Positions 15,517-25,089 are shown, counted from the stretch's first letter. The stretch is 33,100 bases of DNA from an uncultured Aeromonadaceae bacterium (GCA_945957385.1 CAMFKP010000043.1:1-33100); one strand, 5' to 3'. The notes: generated from the sequence alone by a model not told the origin. Numbers and translations are program-made.

Positions 15517-17382
15517 TCAACCGGCCAGGAAGGCGTCGATCTGGCGGCGGATACCGGCGCTGTCGAGACCATAGGCGGCGAGGATCTCCTCCTGGCTGCC
15601 CTGTTCGATGAAGCGATCCGGCAGACCCAGTGTCAGCACAGGTTTCAGGCAACGCAGACGCTGCAACGCCTCAATCACCGCCGAGCCGGCACCGCCCATC
15701 AGCGCGCCCTCTTCCAGCGTCACCAGCAGGTCGTGGCTGGCGGCGAGTTCGGCCAGCAGCGCCTCATCCAGCGGTTTGACGAAACGCATATCCACCAGGG
15801 TGGCATCCAGCGCCTCGGCGACCGGGGCTGCCTGATGCAACAGGGTGCCGAAGGCCAGCAGAGCCACGCGCTGGCCATGGCGCAGCACGCGCGCCTTGCC
15901 GACGGCCAGCGCCGTCATCGCCGGTTGTGGCTGGGTGCCGTTGCCGGCACCGCGCGGGTAACGCACCGCAGCCGGTGAGTCCAGCAGGAAGCCGGTGTAG
16001 AGCATCTGCCGGCACTCGTTTTCATCCGACGGCACCATCAGCGTCATGTTCGGTACGGTGCGCAGCGCACTGATATCGAAAGCGCCCTGGTGAGTCTGGC
16101 CGTCGGCGCCAACGATACCGGCGCGGTCGATGGCGAACAGCACCGGCAGGTTCTGCAGTGCCACATCGTGGATCAGCTGGTCGTAGGCGCGTTGCAGGAA
16201 GCTCGAGTAGATGGCGACCACCGGCTTGAGCCCTTCAATGGCCATGCCGGCGGCCAGCGTCACCGCATGTTGTTCGGCGATGGCGACATCGAAATAGCGC
16301 TCCGGAAACTGTTGCGAGAACTCCACCATCCCCGAGCCTTCGCGCATCGCCGGCGTGATGCCGATCAGCCGCTCGTCGGCGGCGGCCATATCACATAGCC
16401 AGCGGCCGAAGATCGCCGAGAAGCCGGGCTTGCCGCCGCTGCTCTTCGGCAGGCACTCGTCGTCGGGATTGAATTTCGGCACGCCGTGATAACCGATAGG
16501 GTCTTTTTCTGCCGGCTCGTAGCCTTTGCCCTTCTTGGTCATCACGTGCAGCAGCTGTGGTCCCTTGAGCTGACGCATGTTGCGCAGCGTGCGGATCAGG
16601 GCATTGACGTCATGGCCGTCGACCGGGCCTATGTAGTTGAAACCGAACTCCTCGAACAGGGTACCGGGGATCACCATGCCCTTGAGGTGCTCCTCGGCAC
16701 GGCGTGCCAGCTCCTTGACCGGCGGTAGCCCGGAGAGCACCTTCTTGCCGCCTTCGCGGATCGTGGTGTAGAGCTGGCCGGAGAGCCAGCGCGCCAGGTG
16801 GTTGTTCAGCGCGCCGACGTTCTCGGAGATCGACATCTCGTTATCGTTGAGGATCACCAGCAAATCTTCGTGCAGATCGCCGGCGTGGTTCAGCGCTTCG
16901 AATGCCATGCCGGCGGTCAGGGCGCCATCGCCAATGACGGCCACCGCCTTGCGCCCCTTGCCCTCGTGGCGGGCGGCAATCGCCATGCCCAGCGCCGCGC
17001 CGATCGAGGTGCTGGAGTGGCCGACCGACAGCGGGTCGTACTCGCTCTCCTCGCGCCACGGGAACGGGTGCAGGCCATCCTTCTGGCGGATGGTGTGCAT
17101 GCGATCGCGGCGGCCGGTGAGGATCTTGTGCGGGTAGGCCTGGTGGCCGACATCCCATACCAGACGGTCAAACGGCGTCTGGTAGACATAGTGCAGGGCC
17201 ACCGTCAGTTCGACGACGCCCAGCCCGGAGGCGAGGTGGCCGCTGCTGCGACTGACGGAGCGCAGCAGGAAATCGCGCAGCTCGGCGCACAGCTCGGGCA
17301 GCTTCTCCGGCGGCAGCTGACGCAGCTCGTCGGGGGTATTGGCCAGCGCCAGCGTCGGGTAATCGGCAATGTTCAGACTCAT
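15517..17382 (-). CDS. dxs: 1-deoxy-D-xylulose-5-phosphate synthase
   Basis: A 621-residue enzyme (E. coli 620). It condenses pyruvate with glyceraldehyde 3-phosphate, the first step of the methylerythritol phosphate pathway, and also feeds thiamine and pyridoxal synthesis. Seen: [22 protein letters not shown] near the N-terminus, [16 protein letters not shown], the thiamine-diphosphate motif [18 protein letters not shown] with NDNEMSIS after it, and the transketolase-like [18 protein letters not shown]. It is last in the xseB-ispA-dxs operon, 18 bases after ispA, an order shared with E. coli. The ATG at 17382 has only a weak ribosome site, so coupling to ispA is likely. Confidence 0.98.
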   Translation of the reverse strand: MSLNIADYPTLALANTPDELRQLPPEKLPELCAELRDFLLRSVSRSSGHLASGLGVVELTVALHYVYQTPFDRLVWDVGHQAYPHKILTGRRDRMHTIRQKDGLHPFPWREESEYDPLSVGHSSTSIGAALGMAIAARHEGKGRKAVAVIGDGALTAGMAFEALNHAGDLHEDLLVILNDNEMSISENVGALNNHLARWLSGQLYTTIREGGKKVLSGLPPVKELARRAEEHLKGMVIPGTLFEEFGFNYIGPVDGHDVNALIRTLRNMRQLKGPQLLHVMTKKGKGYEPAEKDPIGYHGVPKFNPDDECLPKSSGGKPGFSAIFGRWLCDMAAADERLIGITPAMREGSGMVEFSQQFPERYFDVAIAEQHAVTLAAGMAIEGLKPVVAIYSSFLQRAYDQLIHDVALQNLPVLFAIDRAGIVGADGQTHQGAFDISALRTVPNMTLMVPSDENECRQMLYTGFLLDSPAAVRYPRGAGNGTQPQPAMTALAVGKARVLRHGQRVALLAFGTLLHQAAPVAEALDATLVDMRFVKPLDEALLAELAASHDLLVTLEEGALMGGAGSAVIEALQRLRCLKPVLTLGLPDRFIEQGSQEEILAAYGLDSAGIRRQIDAFLAG

Positions 17383-17400
17383 GGACTTCTTGTCAGACTC

Positions 17401-18291
17401 TCAATAGGTGCGTTCGACGACATAGTCGGCGAAGGCACGCAGGATATGCGTGTTATAGGGCAGGGTGGCCAGTGCGGCCAGGGCCTGCCGATGCAGATCG
17501 CGGGCCATGGCCTGCGCCTGCTCCAGCCCCATCAGCGCCGGGTAGGTGCTCTTGTCGAGCGCCAGATCCGAGCCTTGCGGCTTGCCGAGCGTGGCGGTGT
17601 CGCCGGTAATATCCAGAATGTCATCCTGGACCTGGAACGCCAGCCCGATGGCGGCGGCGTACTGCTGCAGCGCGGCCAGCTCGGCCGGTTGCAGACCATG
17701 GTGACACAGGGCGCCGAGCGTGACGGCACATTCGATCAGCGCGCCGGTCTTGTGGCGGTGGATCTGCTCCAGCGCCGTCAGGCCGACTTTTTGCCCTTCA
17801 GCGGCCAGATCCAGTGCCTGCCCGCCGCACATGCCCTGGTAACCGGAGGCGCGGGCCAGCTGGCTGACCATCTGCAGCTGGTTGCCCAGCAGCGGGGCGG
17901 GTAGCGGCGTGTCGGTGAGGATCGAAAACGCCAGCGTCTGCAGCGCATCGCCGGCGAGGATGGCGCTGGCTTCATCGAACGCCTTGTGCACCGTCGGATG
18001 ACCGCGACGCAGATCGTCGTCGTCCATCGCCGGCAGGTCATCGTGGATCAGCGAATAGGCATGAATGCACTCGATGGCGGCCGCCGGGGCATCGAGGATC
18101 TCGTCGGCGACGCCGAGCAGTTGGCCGGTGGCATAGACCAGAAACGGTCGCACCCGTTTGCCGCCGAGCAGCAGGCCGTGGCGCATCGCCGCCTTCAGCG
18201 ACGGGCTCAGCTCCGGCAGATCATCAATGTGCTGCTGCAGCAGCTGGTCAATCCGTTGCCGGTATTGGCGTTGAAAGCCATCCAGGTTCAC
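17401..18291 (-). CDS. ispA: Farnesyl diphosphate synthase (geranyltranstransferase)
   Basis: A 296-residue prenyltransferase that joins dimethylallyl and isopentenyl diphosphates into farnesyl diphosphate. The first aspartate-rich motif, DDLPAMDDDD, starts at residue 84 in HAYSLIHDDLPAMDDDDLRRG. The second is QDDILDITGD, with the LGKPQGSDL stretch after it. GGKRVRPF at 43-50 is the substrate-phosphate loop. The start is GTG at 18291, immediately after the xseB stop codon, with AAGGAG inside the end of xseB. Chain length C15 is inferred from the family; the residues before the first motif (HAY) are those usual for IspA. Confidence 0.97.
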   Translation of the reverse strand: MNLDGFQRQYRQRIDQLLQQHIDDLPELSPSLKAAMRHGLLLGGKRVRPFLVYATGQLLGVADEILDAPAAAIECIHAYSLIHDDLPAMDDDDLRRGHPTVHKAFDEASAILAGDALQTLAFSILTDTPLPAPLLGNQLQMVSQLARASGYQGMCGGQALDLAAEGQKVGLTALEQIHRHKTGALIECAVTLGALCHHGLQPAELAALQQYAAAIGLAFQVQDDILDITGDTATLGKPQGSDLALDKSTYPALMGLEQAQAMARDLHRQALAALATLPYNTHILRAFADYVVERTY

Positions 18292-18543
18292 TTACTGCTC
18301 TCCTTGTGTCGGGTCGAAAGGCACCAGCTGCTCCTCGCCATCCTGATTCGCCAGCAGGATACGCACCTTCTGCTCGGCCTGGGTGAGCTTGGCTTGCCCG
18401 GCGCGCACCAGCTGAATACCGCGCTCAAACTGCTTGAGCGACTCATCCAGTGGCAGGTCACCCTGCTCCATCTGCTGCACTATCTGTTCGAGCTCCTCGA
18501 GGGTGGCTTCGAAACTCAGCGTGTCTGCTCGCTTGCCGGTCAT
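18292..18543 (-). CDS. xseB: Exodeoxyribonuclease VII small subunit
   Basis: An 83-residue acidic helical protein. SFEATLEELEQIVQQMEQGDLPLDESLKQFERGIQLVR is the XseB signature, followed by a second helix CQ-type AEQKVRILL. It binds XseA to form exonuclease VII, which degrades single-stranded DNA from both ends. ATG at 18543 is chosen over an ATG nine codons upstream because AGGAG lies 8 bases before it. It is first in the operon with ispA and dxs and divergent from thiI, as in E. coli. xseA is not in the window. Confidence 0.95.
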   Translation of the reverse strand: MTGKRADTLSFEATLEELEQIVQQMEQGDLPLDESLKQFERGIQLVRAGQAKLTQAEQKVRILLANQDGEEQLVPFDPTQGEQ

Positions 18544-18579
18544 GTGGTCTCCTGCGCGGTCGGATGACAAAACGGCGCC

Positions 18580-18588
18580 ATCTTAACA
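18580..18588 (-). promoter_or_regulatory. Candidate extended -10 promoter for xseB-ispA-dxs
   Basis: On the minus strand the bases read TGTTAAGAT, that is TGn followed by TAAGAT, an extended -10 element about 37 bases upstream of the xseB ATG. No good -35 is visible, which such promoters can do without. Confidence 0.4.
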
Positions 18589-18654
18589 TCTCCTAACCCG
18601 AAGCGGGAGCAAGTGCGCTCACCGGCGTCACGGAAGCGAATTGTCACACGCTAT

Positions 18655-18683
18655 TTGGGGTCGGCCGCCGGCATGGGTATAAT
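18655..18683 (+). promoter_or_regulatory. Candidate promoter for thiI
   Basis: A perfect TATAAT at 18678-18683 with TTGGGG at 18655-18660, 17 bases apart. The thiI start is about 100 bases downstream; the leader contains a small hairpin GCCGCC-TT-GGCGGC near 18697. Confidence 0.5.
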
Positions 18684-18784
18684 TGCGCCCCTGCGCCGCC
18701 TTGGCGGCGTCACTGTGCTGTCGGTATGCCTGCGGGCGTGCCGGCCTTGCCGCTGCGGCGGCCATTATCAATCGAGTCCACGCT

Positions 18785-20236
18785 ATGAAATTCATCGTCA
18801 AACTGTTCCCGGAAATTACCATCAAGAGCAAATCCGTCCGCCAGCGCATGATCAAGGTGCTGCAGGGCAATGTGCGTAACGTGCTGCGCCGCGTCGAGGC
18901 CACGGCGCGGGTGCGTATGGACTGGGACAAGCTGGTGGTCAGCTGTGATGACGATAGCAAGCGTGATGCCGTGGTCGAGGTGCTCTCCTGCACGCCAGGC
19001 ATTCAGGCGTTTCTCGAGGTGCAGGAGTTCCGTTACACCGATCTGCACGATATCTACCTGCACACGGCGGCGGCCTACGGTGACCAACTGGCCGGCAAGA
19101 CCTTCTGTGTGCGCGTCAAACGCCATGGCCAGCATCCGTTTACCTCCATCGAGGTGGAGCGCTATGTCGGTGGCGGCCTGAACCAGAACCATGTCACCGG
19201 TGGCGTGCGCCTGAAGAAGCCGGATCTGCAGATCAACCTCGAAATCGAGGACGACAAGCTCTATCTGATCACCCAGATCCACCCCGGACTCGGCGGCTAT
19301 CCGCTGTCGACCCAGGAGGATGTGCTGAGCCTGATCTCCGGTGGCTTCGATTCCGGCGTCTCGTCTTATCAGTTCATCAAGCGGGGCTGCCGGGTGCACT
19401 ACTGCTTCTTCAACCTCGGTGGCGCGGCCCATGAGGTTGGCGTCAAGCAGGTGGCCTATTACCTGTGGAACAAGTTTGGCGCCTCCCACAAGGTGAAGTT
19501 CCTGGCGGTGCCGTTTGAGCCGATCGTCGCCGAGATCCTCGAGAAGATCGATAACGGCCACATGGGCGTGGTGCTGAAGCGGATGATGATGCGCGTGGCG
19601 GCCAACCTGGCCGAGCGCATGAACATCGAGGCACTGGTGACCGGCGAGAGCCTGGGTCAGGTCTCCAGCCAGACCCTGACCAACCTGTCGGTGATCGACC
19701 GCGTGACCGAGACCCTGATCCTGCGGCCGCTGGTGACGATGGACAAGCAGGACATCGTCGATACCGCCCGTCGCATCGGTACCCTGGAGTTTGCCGAGAC
19801 GATGCCGGAGTATTGCGGCGTCATCTCCAACAAGCCGACCGTCAAGGCGCAGATGAGCAAGGTGCTGGAAGAGGAGAGCAAGTTCGACTTTGCCATCCTC
19901 GAGCGCGTGATCGCCGAGACCCGCTGGATGGACATCCGTGACATCGCCACCGAGACCCGCGAGCAGGTGCAGGAGGTCGAGACGGTGCAGGCGCTGCAGG
20001 CCGATGAGGTGATCCTGGATATCCGCTCTCCGGATGACCATGAGGAGCGGCCGTTCGCCATCGAGGGCCATGCCGTGGTGCACCTGCCGTTCTACAAGCT
20101 GGCGACCCAGTTCGGCGATCTGGATCAGAGCAAGACCTACCTGCTGTATTGCGACCGTGGCGTGATGAGCAAGCTGCAGGCGCTCTACCTCAAGGAGAAG
20201 GGCTTCAACAACGTCAAGGTGTACCGCGCCAGTTAA
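18785..20236 (+). CDS. thiI: ThiI, tRNA 4-thiouridine synthase with rhodanese domain
   Basis: A 483-residue protein (E. coli 482). Domains in order: N-terminal ferredoxin-like and THUMP (to about 165), PP-loop ATP pyrophosphatase ([11 protein letters not shown]), and a C-terminal rhodanese domain. Cysteines fall at residue 344 ([11 protein letters not shown]) and 456 ([10 protein letters not shown]), the exact positions of the E. coli catalytic pair. It carries sulfur from IscS to uridine 8 of tRNA and to ThiS for the thiamine thiazole. ATG at 18785 starts the conserved [18 protein letters not shown]; longer in-frame starts lack support. The presence of the rhodanese domain implies a role in thiamine synthesis as well as tRNA. 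Confidence 0.98.
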   Translation: MKFIVKLFPEITIKSKSVRQRMIKVLQGNVRNVLRRVEATARVRMDWDKLVVSCDDDSKRDAVVEVLSCTPGIQAFLEVQEFRYTDLHDIYLHTAAAYGDQLAGKTFCVRVKRHGQHPFTSIEVERYVGGGLNQNHVTGGVRLKKPDLQINLEIEDDKLYLITQIHPGLGGYPLSTQEDVLSLISGGFDSGVSSYQFIKRGCRVHYCFFNLGGAAHEVGVKQVAYYLWNKFGASHKVKFLAVPFEPIVAEILEKIDNGHMGVVLKRMMMRVAANLAERMNIEALVTGESLGQVSSQTLTNLSVIDRVTETLILRPLVTMDKQDIVDTARRIGTLEFAETMPEYCGVISNKPTVKAQMSKVLEEESKFDFAILERVIAETRWMDIRDIATETREQVQEVETVQALQADEVILDIRSPDDHEERPFAIEGHAVVHLPFYKLATQFGDLDQSKTYLLYCDRGVMSKLQALYLKEKGFNNVKVYRAS

Positions 20237-20249
20237 GCTGGACACCGAT

Positions 20250-20279
20250 AAAAAAAAGCGCCGAAAGGCGCTTTTTTTT
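20250..20279. terminator. Bidirectional terminator between thiI and yajL
   Basis: A-run plus GCGCC (ending 20262), tetraloop GAAA, GGCGC plus eight T residues (20267-20279). It lies between convergent thiI and yajL and has a T-run in both directions. Confidence 0.93.
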
Positions 20280-20297
20280 GATGCCGAACGCGGCGCG

Positions 20298-20870
20298 TTA
20301 CGACCAGTTGACCAACAGTCCCTTGGCCACTTGCTGCGCGATTTTTTCGCCCAGCAGGACCTGCAGTGCTGCCAGTGCAAACGGGACGGCGGTGCCGGGC
20401 CCCTGACTGGTGATCAGCTTCTCGCTGCTATCGACCACCACATGCTCGTTGCGGTAACCACTGGCTGGCAGCTTGCCTTCGGTCCCCGGATAGCCGGTGA
20501 CCTGGGCCGGCCCAATCAGATCATGATGGGCCAGCACGACGGCCGGTGTCGCACAGATGGCGGCGCGCCAGGCACCCCGTGCGTGCTGTTGACGCAGACG
20601 CTCAATCACCAGCGGGTTATCGCGCAGGTATTCGGCGCCCGGCAGCCCGCCCGGCAGCAACAGCAGGTCAAACGCCTGCCCGTTGAGCTCTTCGAGCAAG
20701 GCGTCCGCCACCAATTTGACCCCGCGCGATGCGGTGATCTGCAGGCGACCTTGCGGACAGATAGAGGCGGTGGTGACCTGGATGCCACCTCGCACCAGGA
20801 TATCGATGCTGGCGACGGCTTCGAGCTCTTCGCAACCAGGGGCGAGAATGACCAGAGCGCTATGGGTCAT
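20298..20870 (-). CDS. yajL: YajL, DJ-1/PfpI-family protein (glyoxal-adduct protection)
   Basis: A 190-residue protein. The nucleophile elbow AICATP has its cysteine at residue 106, the same number as in E. coli YajL and human DJ-1. The acidic partner is in APGCEELEAVASIDIL, and LLLLPGGLPGAEYLRDN forms the oxyanion side. Family members protect proteins and nucleotides against oxidative and carbonyl stress; whether true deglycase activity exists is debated in the field. The ATG at 20870 overlaps the panE stop as ATGA and has AAGGAGA just upstream. Longer in-frame starts would lie inside panE. Confidence 0.94.
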   Translation of the reverse strand: MTHSALVILAPGCEELEAVASIDILVRGGIQVTTASICPQGRLQITASRGVKLVADALLEELNGQAFDLLLLPGGLPGAEYLRDNPLVIERLRQQHARGAWRAAICATPAVVLAHHDLIGPAQVTGYPGTEGKLPASGYRNEHVVVDSSEKLITSQGPGTAVPFALAALQVLLGEKIAQQVAKGLLVNWS

Positions 20871-21775
20871 GGAGTCTCCTTGGCCTTGATGGCCTGATAC
20901 AACTGTTGATGAAGGGGCAGATGCAGCTTGGCTTCCTGCGCCTCGCGCAGCACAAAGCCGGTGATGAAGTCGATCTCGCTCGGTCGTCCGCACGCCAGAT
21001 CCTGCTGCATCGATGAATAATTGTCTGCGGTGAGGCGAGCCACCTGCAATACCTTGTCGCGCCAGTAGGCCAGATCGCCGCTGAGTCCATGCCGCTGCAG
21101 CAGCGGCAGCAGCTCCTCGCACAGCGCCTCGACTTCGTCCTGGCGCTGCAACAGGCTGCCGTTGCGTTCGCCGCTGAGCGCCGTCAGCGGATTGATGACG
21201 GCATTGATCACCAGCTTCTCCCACTGTTTGTGATGGATCGCCTCGCTCCAGCCGGCGTGGGGCAAGGCGCGAGCCAGCAGTTCAGCCAGCGGCTGCCAGG
21301 CGCGGGCGGCTGCATTGGCGGGGCCAATCCAGGTTTCGCCGGCGCCGGTATGGCGGAATGCCTCGCTGCCCAGACGTAGCGCGCCGTTGCTGGTGACCAT
21401 TAACAGCAGCGGGTTGTCGGGAAAGGCGCGCCGCACCCAGGATTCAGTGCCCATGCCGTTGTGCAGCAGCAGGATCGGCGTCGCGCTCGGCAGTTGCCCG
21501 ATCAGCGGTTCGAGGGCCGACTGCACCTGGTAGGCCTTGGTGGTGACCAGCAGCAGGCGGATATTGGCGGCATCCTTGGTCTGCAGAAAATCGGGTTCGA
21601 AGTGGTGCTCGTGGCCTTGCAGATCCCACCAGCTCAACTGGAGCGGCAGGCGGACTTCGGCATCGTTGGTGCGCAGCAGGCTAACCTGGTTTCCGGCCTC
21701 GGCAAGCAAACCGGCGAGTACACCGCCGAGGGCGCCGCAGCCGAGCAGGGTCCAGTGGTCGAGATGGCGTGGCAT
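20867..21775 (-). CDS. panE: 2-dehydropantoate 2-reductase
   Basis: A 302-residue NADPH-dependent ketopantoate reductase of the pantothenate/coenzyme A pathway. [19 protein letters not shown] is the dinucleotide-binding loop; [11 protein letters not shown] is the family's ligand-binding lysine region. [14 protein letters not shown] carries the catalytic lysine (residue 187) and asparagines. [13 protein letters not shown] near the C-terminus is also typical. ATG at 21775 is picked because it begins immediately before the Rossmann fold and has GGAG upstream. It overlaps yajL by four bases and both are driven from the candidate promoter at 21810-21838. Confidence 0.95.
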   Translation of the reverse strand: MPRHLDHWTLLGCGALGGVLAGLLAEAGNQVSLLRTNDAEVRLPLQLSWWDLQGHEHHFEPDFLQTKDAANIRLLLVTTKAYQVQSALEPLIGQLPSATPILLLHNGMGTESWVRRAFPDNPLLLMVTSNGALRLGSEAFRHTGAGETWIGPANAAARAWQPLAELLARALPHAGWSEAIHHKQWEKLVINAVINPLTALSGERNGSLLQRQDEVEALCEELLPLLQRHGLSGDLAYWRDKVLQVARLTADNYSSMQQDLACGRPSEIDFITGFVLREAQEAKLHLPLHQQLYQAIKAKETP

Positions 21776-21809
21776 GGCAGGGTCTCCGGCACGAAAGGAA
21801 GTTGTTGTT

Positions 21810-21838
21810 ATCTTAGAAGGTCTGACGTCACAACCCAA
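21810..21838 (-). promoter_or_regulatory. Candidate promoter for panE-yajL
   Basis: On the minus strand: TTGGGT (21838-21833), 17-base spacer, TAAGAT (21815-21810), about 35 bases upstream of the panE ATG. Confidence 0.5.
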
Positions 21839-21859
21839 GGGTGGCAAGGGGCGTCAAGA

Positions 21860-21888
21860 TTGGGTCTTGGCCGCATTTCTGCTACATT
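21860..21888 (+). promoter_or_regulatory. Candidate promoter for yajQ
   Basis: TTGGGT (21860-21865), 17-base spacer, TACATT (21883-21888) preceded by TGC, an extended -10. The yajQ ATG is 36 bases downstream. The -35 box is identical to that of the divergent panE promoter 22 bases away. Confidence 0.55.
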
Positions 21889-21923
21889 GTGGCCCTTTTC
21901 GTTCGCCGATACAGGATGTGACC

Positions 21924-22406
21924 ATGCCCTCTTTTGATATTGTCTCTGAAGTTGCCATGAACGAGGTCCAGAACGCGGTCGACAATGCCAACCGTGAACT
22001 GCAGACCCGTTTCGATTTTCGTGGTGTTGAAGCCTCGTTCGAACTGAACAAGGAAGAGATCAAGCTGGCGGCTGACGCCGATTTCCAGCTCAAGCAGATG
22101 CTGGACATACTGCGTGACAAGCTGATCAAGCGCAACATCGAGGCCACCAGCCTCGACATTGGTGACTCAGTGCATTCCGGCCGCCGCTATTTCCTCGACG
22201 TCAAGCTCAAGCAGGGCATCGACAAGGAGATGGCCAAGAAGTTGGTCAAGCTGCTCAAAGACTCCAAGATGAAGGTGCAGGCGGCCATTCAGGGTGATGA
22301 AGTGCGTGTGACCGGCAAGAAGCGTGATGATCTGCAAGAGGCGATTGCGCTGATCCGCAGCTCGGATCTCGGCCAACCGTTCCAGTTCACCAACTTCCGC
22401 GACTGA
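21924..22406 (+). CDS. yajQ: YajQ-family nucleotide-binding protein
   Basis: A 160-residue protein (E. coli 163) starting with the family hallmark [22 protein letters not shown]... and [17 protein letters not shown]. It comprises two similar alpha/beta domains, and the C-terminus reads [20 protein letters not shown], as is usual. Family members bind nucleotides; the Xanthomonas relative is reported to bind cyclic di-GMP, which has not been shown for all members. Its position divergent from panE-yajL matches E. coli. ATG at 21924 is chosen because the conserved N-terminus starts there. Confidence 0.96.
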   Translation: MPSFDIVSEVAMNEVQNAVDNANRELQTRFDFRGVEASFELNKEEIKLAADADFQLKQMLDILRDKLIKRNIEATSLDIGDSVHSGRRYFLDVKLKQGIDKEMAKKLVKLLKDSKMKVQAAIQGDEVRVTGKKRDDLQEAIALIRSSDLGQPFQFTNFRD

Positions 22407-22423
22407 GCCCGAACGCTGGCAAA

Positions 22424-22452
22424 AAAAAACGGAGCCGACGGCTCCGTTTTTT
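22424..22452. terminator. Bidirectional terminator between yajQ and the ompK-like gene
   Basis: AAAAAACGGAGCC (22424-22436), loop GAC, GGCTCCGTTTTTT (22440-22452). It separates two convergent genes and carries T-runs in both directions. Confidence 0.93.
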
Positions 22453-22469
22453 GTTTCACCCGTGGGTGA

Positions 22470-23291
22470 TTAGAACTTGTAGGTCACGTCGAAGTAGTGA
22501 CCGAAACCGGAGGTCTCGCCACCGGCACTGCCATCCTTGACCAGCGCCATGTTGTGGAAGTACTTCAGGCCGTAACCGGCGGCGAAGCGCTGGTTGTGCC
22601 AGTAGATACCGTGGAACCACTCCATGGAGTCAGAGCTGTGCAGACCGTCGTTGTTCACCTTGTCAGCGCCGAACTTGTAGTCCAGGTAACCCTGATAGGC
22701 GATGAAGGAGTTGTTGCTGAAGTTGTAGACCGGCTTGAACCAGTTGGTGGAGACCATGTAGCCATCCCACTTCTTCTCGTTGCCAGCACCGTAGTTTTCG
22801 ATCACGTAGCGCGCATAGGCGTTCAGGCCCATCTTGCCAAACCACGGCATCTCGACGTCGGAGCCGACACCCCAGTAGGTATCAAACAGTGCCTTGTCGC
22901 CGATGTTGGTGACGTTGGCCAGGTAGAACTCCTTGAACGGACCAACGGAGAGATCCTTGCCGGTCAGTGCGTCGAGGGACATGCGCGGAGCAAACTTGGC
23001 GAACATGTTGTCGCCACCGTGGCGATCATCGCCCTTGCTGTCGAAGATGTCGAAGAAGTCGACATAACCATACAGATCGAACAGGCCAGAACGACCGCCG
23101 AACTCCATTTCCAGGTAGGTGCTGTCCTGCGCACCGAACGGAATGCGGGCATCCTGACTGCGCATCAGGTTGAACTGCATCCACTTGTAATCGTTCTTGT
23201 GAACGTCGCCGCTGTAGTCGGCAGCCAGTGCGGGCATAGCGGTAGCGGTAGCCACCAGCGCGGCCACCAGGGTTTTGCTGAATTTGACCAT
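22470..23291 (-). CDS. ompK: Nucleoside-specific channel / OmpK-Tsx family outer membrane porin
   Basis: A 273-residue outer membrane protein. Signal peptide residues 1-23 (KTLVAALVATATAMPALA/AD), then YKWMQFNLMRSQDARIPFG and FGGRSGLFDLYGYVDFFDIFD, the signature of the Tsx/OmpK family; the C-terminus ends in aromatic YKF as beta-barrels do. Length is near that of Vibrio OmpK (about 266), which is a phage KVP40 receptor, and of E. coli Tsx. Substrate is probably nucleosides but is not shown by sequence. ATG at 23291 starts the signal peptide; upstream in-frame codons have no signal sequence. It stands alone between terminator and ampG. Confidence 0.9.
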   Translation of the reverse strand: MVKFSKTLVAALVATATAMPALAADYSGDVHKNDYKWMQFNLMRSQDARIPFGAQDSTYLEMEFGGRSGLFDLYGYVDFFDIFDSKGDDRHGGDNMFAKFAPRMSLDALTGKDLSVGPFKEFYLANVTNIGDKALFDTYWGVGSDVEMPWFGKMGLNAYARYVIENYGAGNEKKWDGYMVSTNWFKPVYNFSNNSFIAYQGYLDYKFGADKVNNDGLHSSDSMEWFHGIYWHNQRFAAGYGLKYFHNMALVKDGSAGGETSGFGHYFDVTYKF

Positions 23292-23662
23292 GTTGTGTCT
23301 CTCGTCTTCTGCGTTCTTGTTGGATTCCGTAGCGCCCATTTTTTTAAAACCGTGAGCGCGGCGGCATTTTAGTGCGCGTAACAGGGCAAGAGAAGGGGAA
23401 ATTCTGGCCAGTTGGTCACGCACTGAGCAATTTTGGCATTTTTTTTACAGCAGAATGAACTTCCAGGCCGATCTGGTGATGAAATAAACGTTTGCCGACA
23501 CACTCACGGGCCATAATGAATCCGGCAAACGCTTGCCGAAAACGGTTGTTTTGTCGGTTTGCGGCGGATTAGCTCGCCGGTCGCGTGATTTTGCCTTCTC
23601 TGTTCGCGGGCGCCGCCTTGGAGTAAGGTATCGGCCTCGGATTTTGTCTGGAACTTCTGAAC
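23292..23662. promoter_or_regulatory. Divergent control region of ompK-like gene and ampG
   Basis: About 370 bases with no gene. It contains CGTTTGCCG (23489-23497) and its inverted copy CGGCAAACG (23523-23531), and an overlapping hairpin CGGCAA-ACGC-TTGCCG (23523-23538), so two alternative pairings share one arm. A CATAAT at 23512-23517 could be a -10 box, without a good -35. No convincing promoter for the ompK-like gene was found by eye. Confidence 0.45.
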
Positions 23663-24931
23663 ATGAACCACGTTTCCTGGCAGCAGCTGTTGTTCTCGCG
23701 CCGCATGCTGATCTGCATTTTTACCGGCTTCAGCTCCGGGCTGCCGCTCTATCTGCTGATCAATCTGGTGCCGGCCTGGCTGAAGACCGAAGGGGTGGAC
23801 ATCAAGGCCATCGGTTTCTTTGCGCTGATCCAGTTTCCGTATACCTGGAAATTTGTCTGGTCACCGTTGCTGGATCGTTTTCCGATCCTCGGATTGGGGC
23901 GCCGCCGGGGCTGGATGCTGCTGACGCAGCTGGGGCTGCTGGCGGTGATTGCCGCATTCGGTCTGTTTGCGCCGCAGCGCGACCTGTGGTCCATCGCGGT
24001 GCTGGCGGTCGGGGTGGCCATCTTCAGCGCCAGCCAGGACATAGTGCTGGATGCGTTTCGCCGCGAGCTGCTGGATGACATCGAGCTCGGGCTCGGCAAC
24101 TCGGTCCACGTCAACGCGTACCGCATCGCCGGTCTGGTACCGGGCTCGCTGTCGCTGATCCTGGCGGATCACCTGGCCTGGAGCAGTGTCTTTGTGATCA
24201 CGGCACTGTTTATGTTGCCGGGGGTGATGATGACGCTGCTGGTGCGCGAGCCGCAACGGGCCGTGGTGCCCAAGACGCTGCGCGAGGCAGTGGTCGAGCC
24301 GTTCCATGAGTTCATCACCCGCCAGGGCTGGCGTTCGGCGCTGCTGATCCTCGGCTTCATCTTCTTTTACAAGCTGGGTGACAGCATGGCGACGGCGCTG
24401 GCGACCCCTTTCTATATGGAGATGGGTTTTAGCAAGACCGATATCGGCATCATTGCCAAGAACGTCGGTCTGTGGGCCAGCGTGGGCGGCGGGCTGCTCG
24501 GCGGTATCTGGATGGTGAAACTAGGCATCAACCGCGCGCTGTGGCTGTTCGGCCTGGTGCAACTGCTGTCGATTCTGGGCTTTGTCTGGCTGACCGGAAC
24601 CGGGCCGGACCGGCTGGCGCTGGCGCTGGTCATTGGTTTCGAGGCGCTGGGGGTCGGGCTGGGCACCGCCGCGTTTACCGCCTTCATCGCCCGCTGCAGC
24701 GACCCGCGCTACACCGCGACCCAGTTTGCGCTGTTTACCTCGCTGGCGGCGGTGCCGCGGACCTTCTTCAACGCCAGCACCGGCTACCTGGTGGCGCAGT
24801 TTGGCTGGAGTGGTTTTTTCTGGCTGTGCACCGCGCTGGCGATCCCGGGCATGCTGCTGCTGTGGTGGGTGGCGCCGTGGCAGGAGGAGACTCCGGTTAA
24901 TGGCGTACTGCCGGAAGCAGATGGAAAATAA
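23663..24931 (+). CDS. ampG: AmpG muropeptide permease (major facilitator family)
   Basis: A 422-residue inner-membrane transporter with about 12 hydrophobic segments. FTGFSSGLPLYLL at the first helix is the AmpG hallmark, followed by IGFFALIQFPYTWKFVWSPLLDRFP and ASQDIVLDAFRRELL. It imports anhydromuropeptides from cell-wall turnover for recycling, and in species with AmpR-controlled beta-lactamases it supplies the inducing signal. It is shorter than E. coli AmpG (491), lacking the long C-terminal extension, and is nearer in size to Pseudomonas AmpP (about 414), so it could be either paralogue type. Context near yajG and bolA matches E. coli ampG. Confidence 0.93.
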   Translation: MNHVSWQQLLFSRRMLICIFTGFSSGLPLYLLINLVPAWLKTEGVDIKAIGFFALIQFPYTWKFVWSPLLDRFPILGLGRRRGWMLLTQLGLLAVIAAFGLFAPQRDLWSIAVLAVGVAIFSASQDIVLDAFRRELLDDIELGLGNSVHVNAYRIAGLVPGSLSLILADHLAWSSVFVITALFMLPGVMMTLLVREPQRAVVPKTLREAVVEPFHEFITRQGWRSALLILGFIFFYKLGDSMATALATPFYMEMGFSKTDIGIIAKNVGLWASVGGGLLGGIWMVKLGINRALWLFGLVQLLSILGFVWLTGTGPDRLALALVIGFEALGVGLGTAAFTAFIARCSDPRYTATQFALFTSLAAVPRTFFNASTGYLVAQFGWSGFFWLCTALAIPGMLLLWWVAPWQEETPVNGVLPEADGK

Positions 24932-25054
24932 ATGGCTGCAGGGAATTAAAATAATATTCCTGAGTTAAAAATAAATAATAATTCGTTATTTATCATTTTG
25001 TTGCAATTATTGTTGTTGAGCTGAAAATACTATTCAACGCGCGCAGTCAGCTAA

Positions 25055-25089
25055 AAATAATAATCCCGCCATTGGCGGGATTATTATTT
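25055..25089. terminator. Bidirectional terminator between ampG and ppiA
   Basis: A 16-base-pair perfect stem: AAATAATAATCCCGCC (25055-25070), loop ATT, GGCGGGATTATTATTT (25074-25089). It lies between convergent ampG and ppiA. The 24932-25054 part is AT-rich and has nothing else visible. Confidence 0.88.

Noticed and set aside
16798..17904. A 368-codon open frame antisense to dxs and ispA
   Set aside because: It crosses the gap between two well-identified genes on the other strand and matches no family by eye.
18641..18683. TTGTCA as the -35 box for thiI
   Set aside because: It is 31 bases from TATAAT, too far; TTGGGG at 17 bases is preferred.
18710..20380. A 556-codon open frame antisense to thiI
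   Set aside because: It lies exactly opposite a firmly identified gene, has His/Leu/Gln-rich low-quality composition, and results from codon bias in GC-rich DNA.
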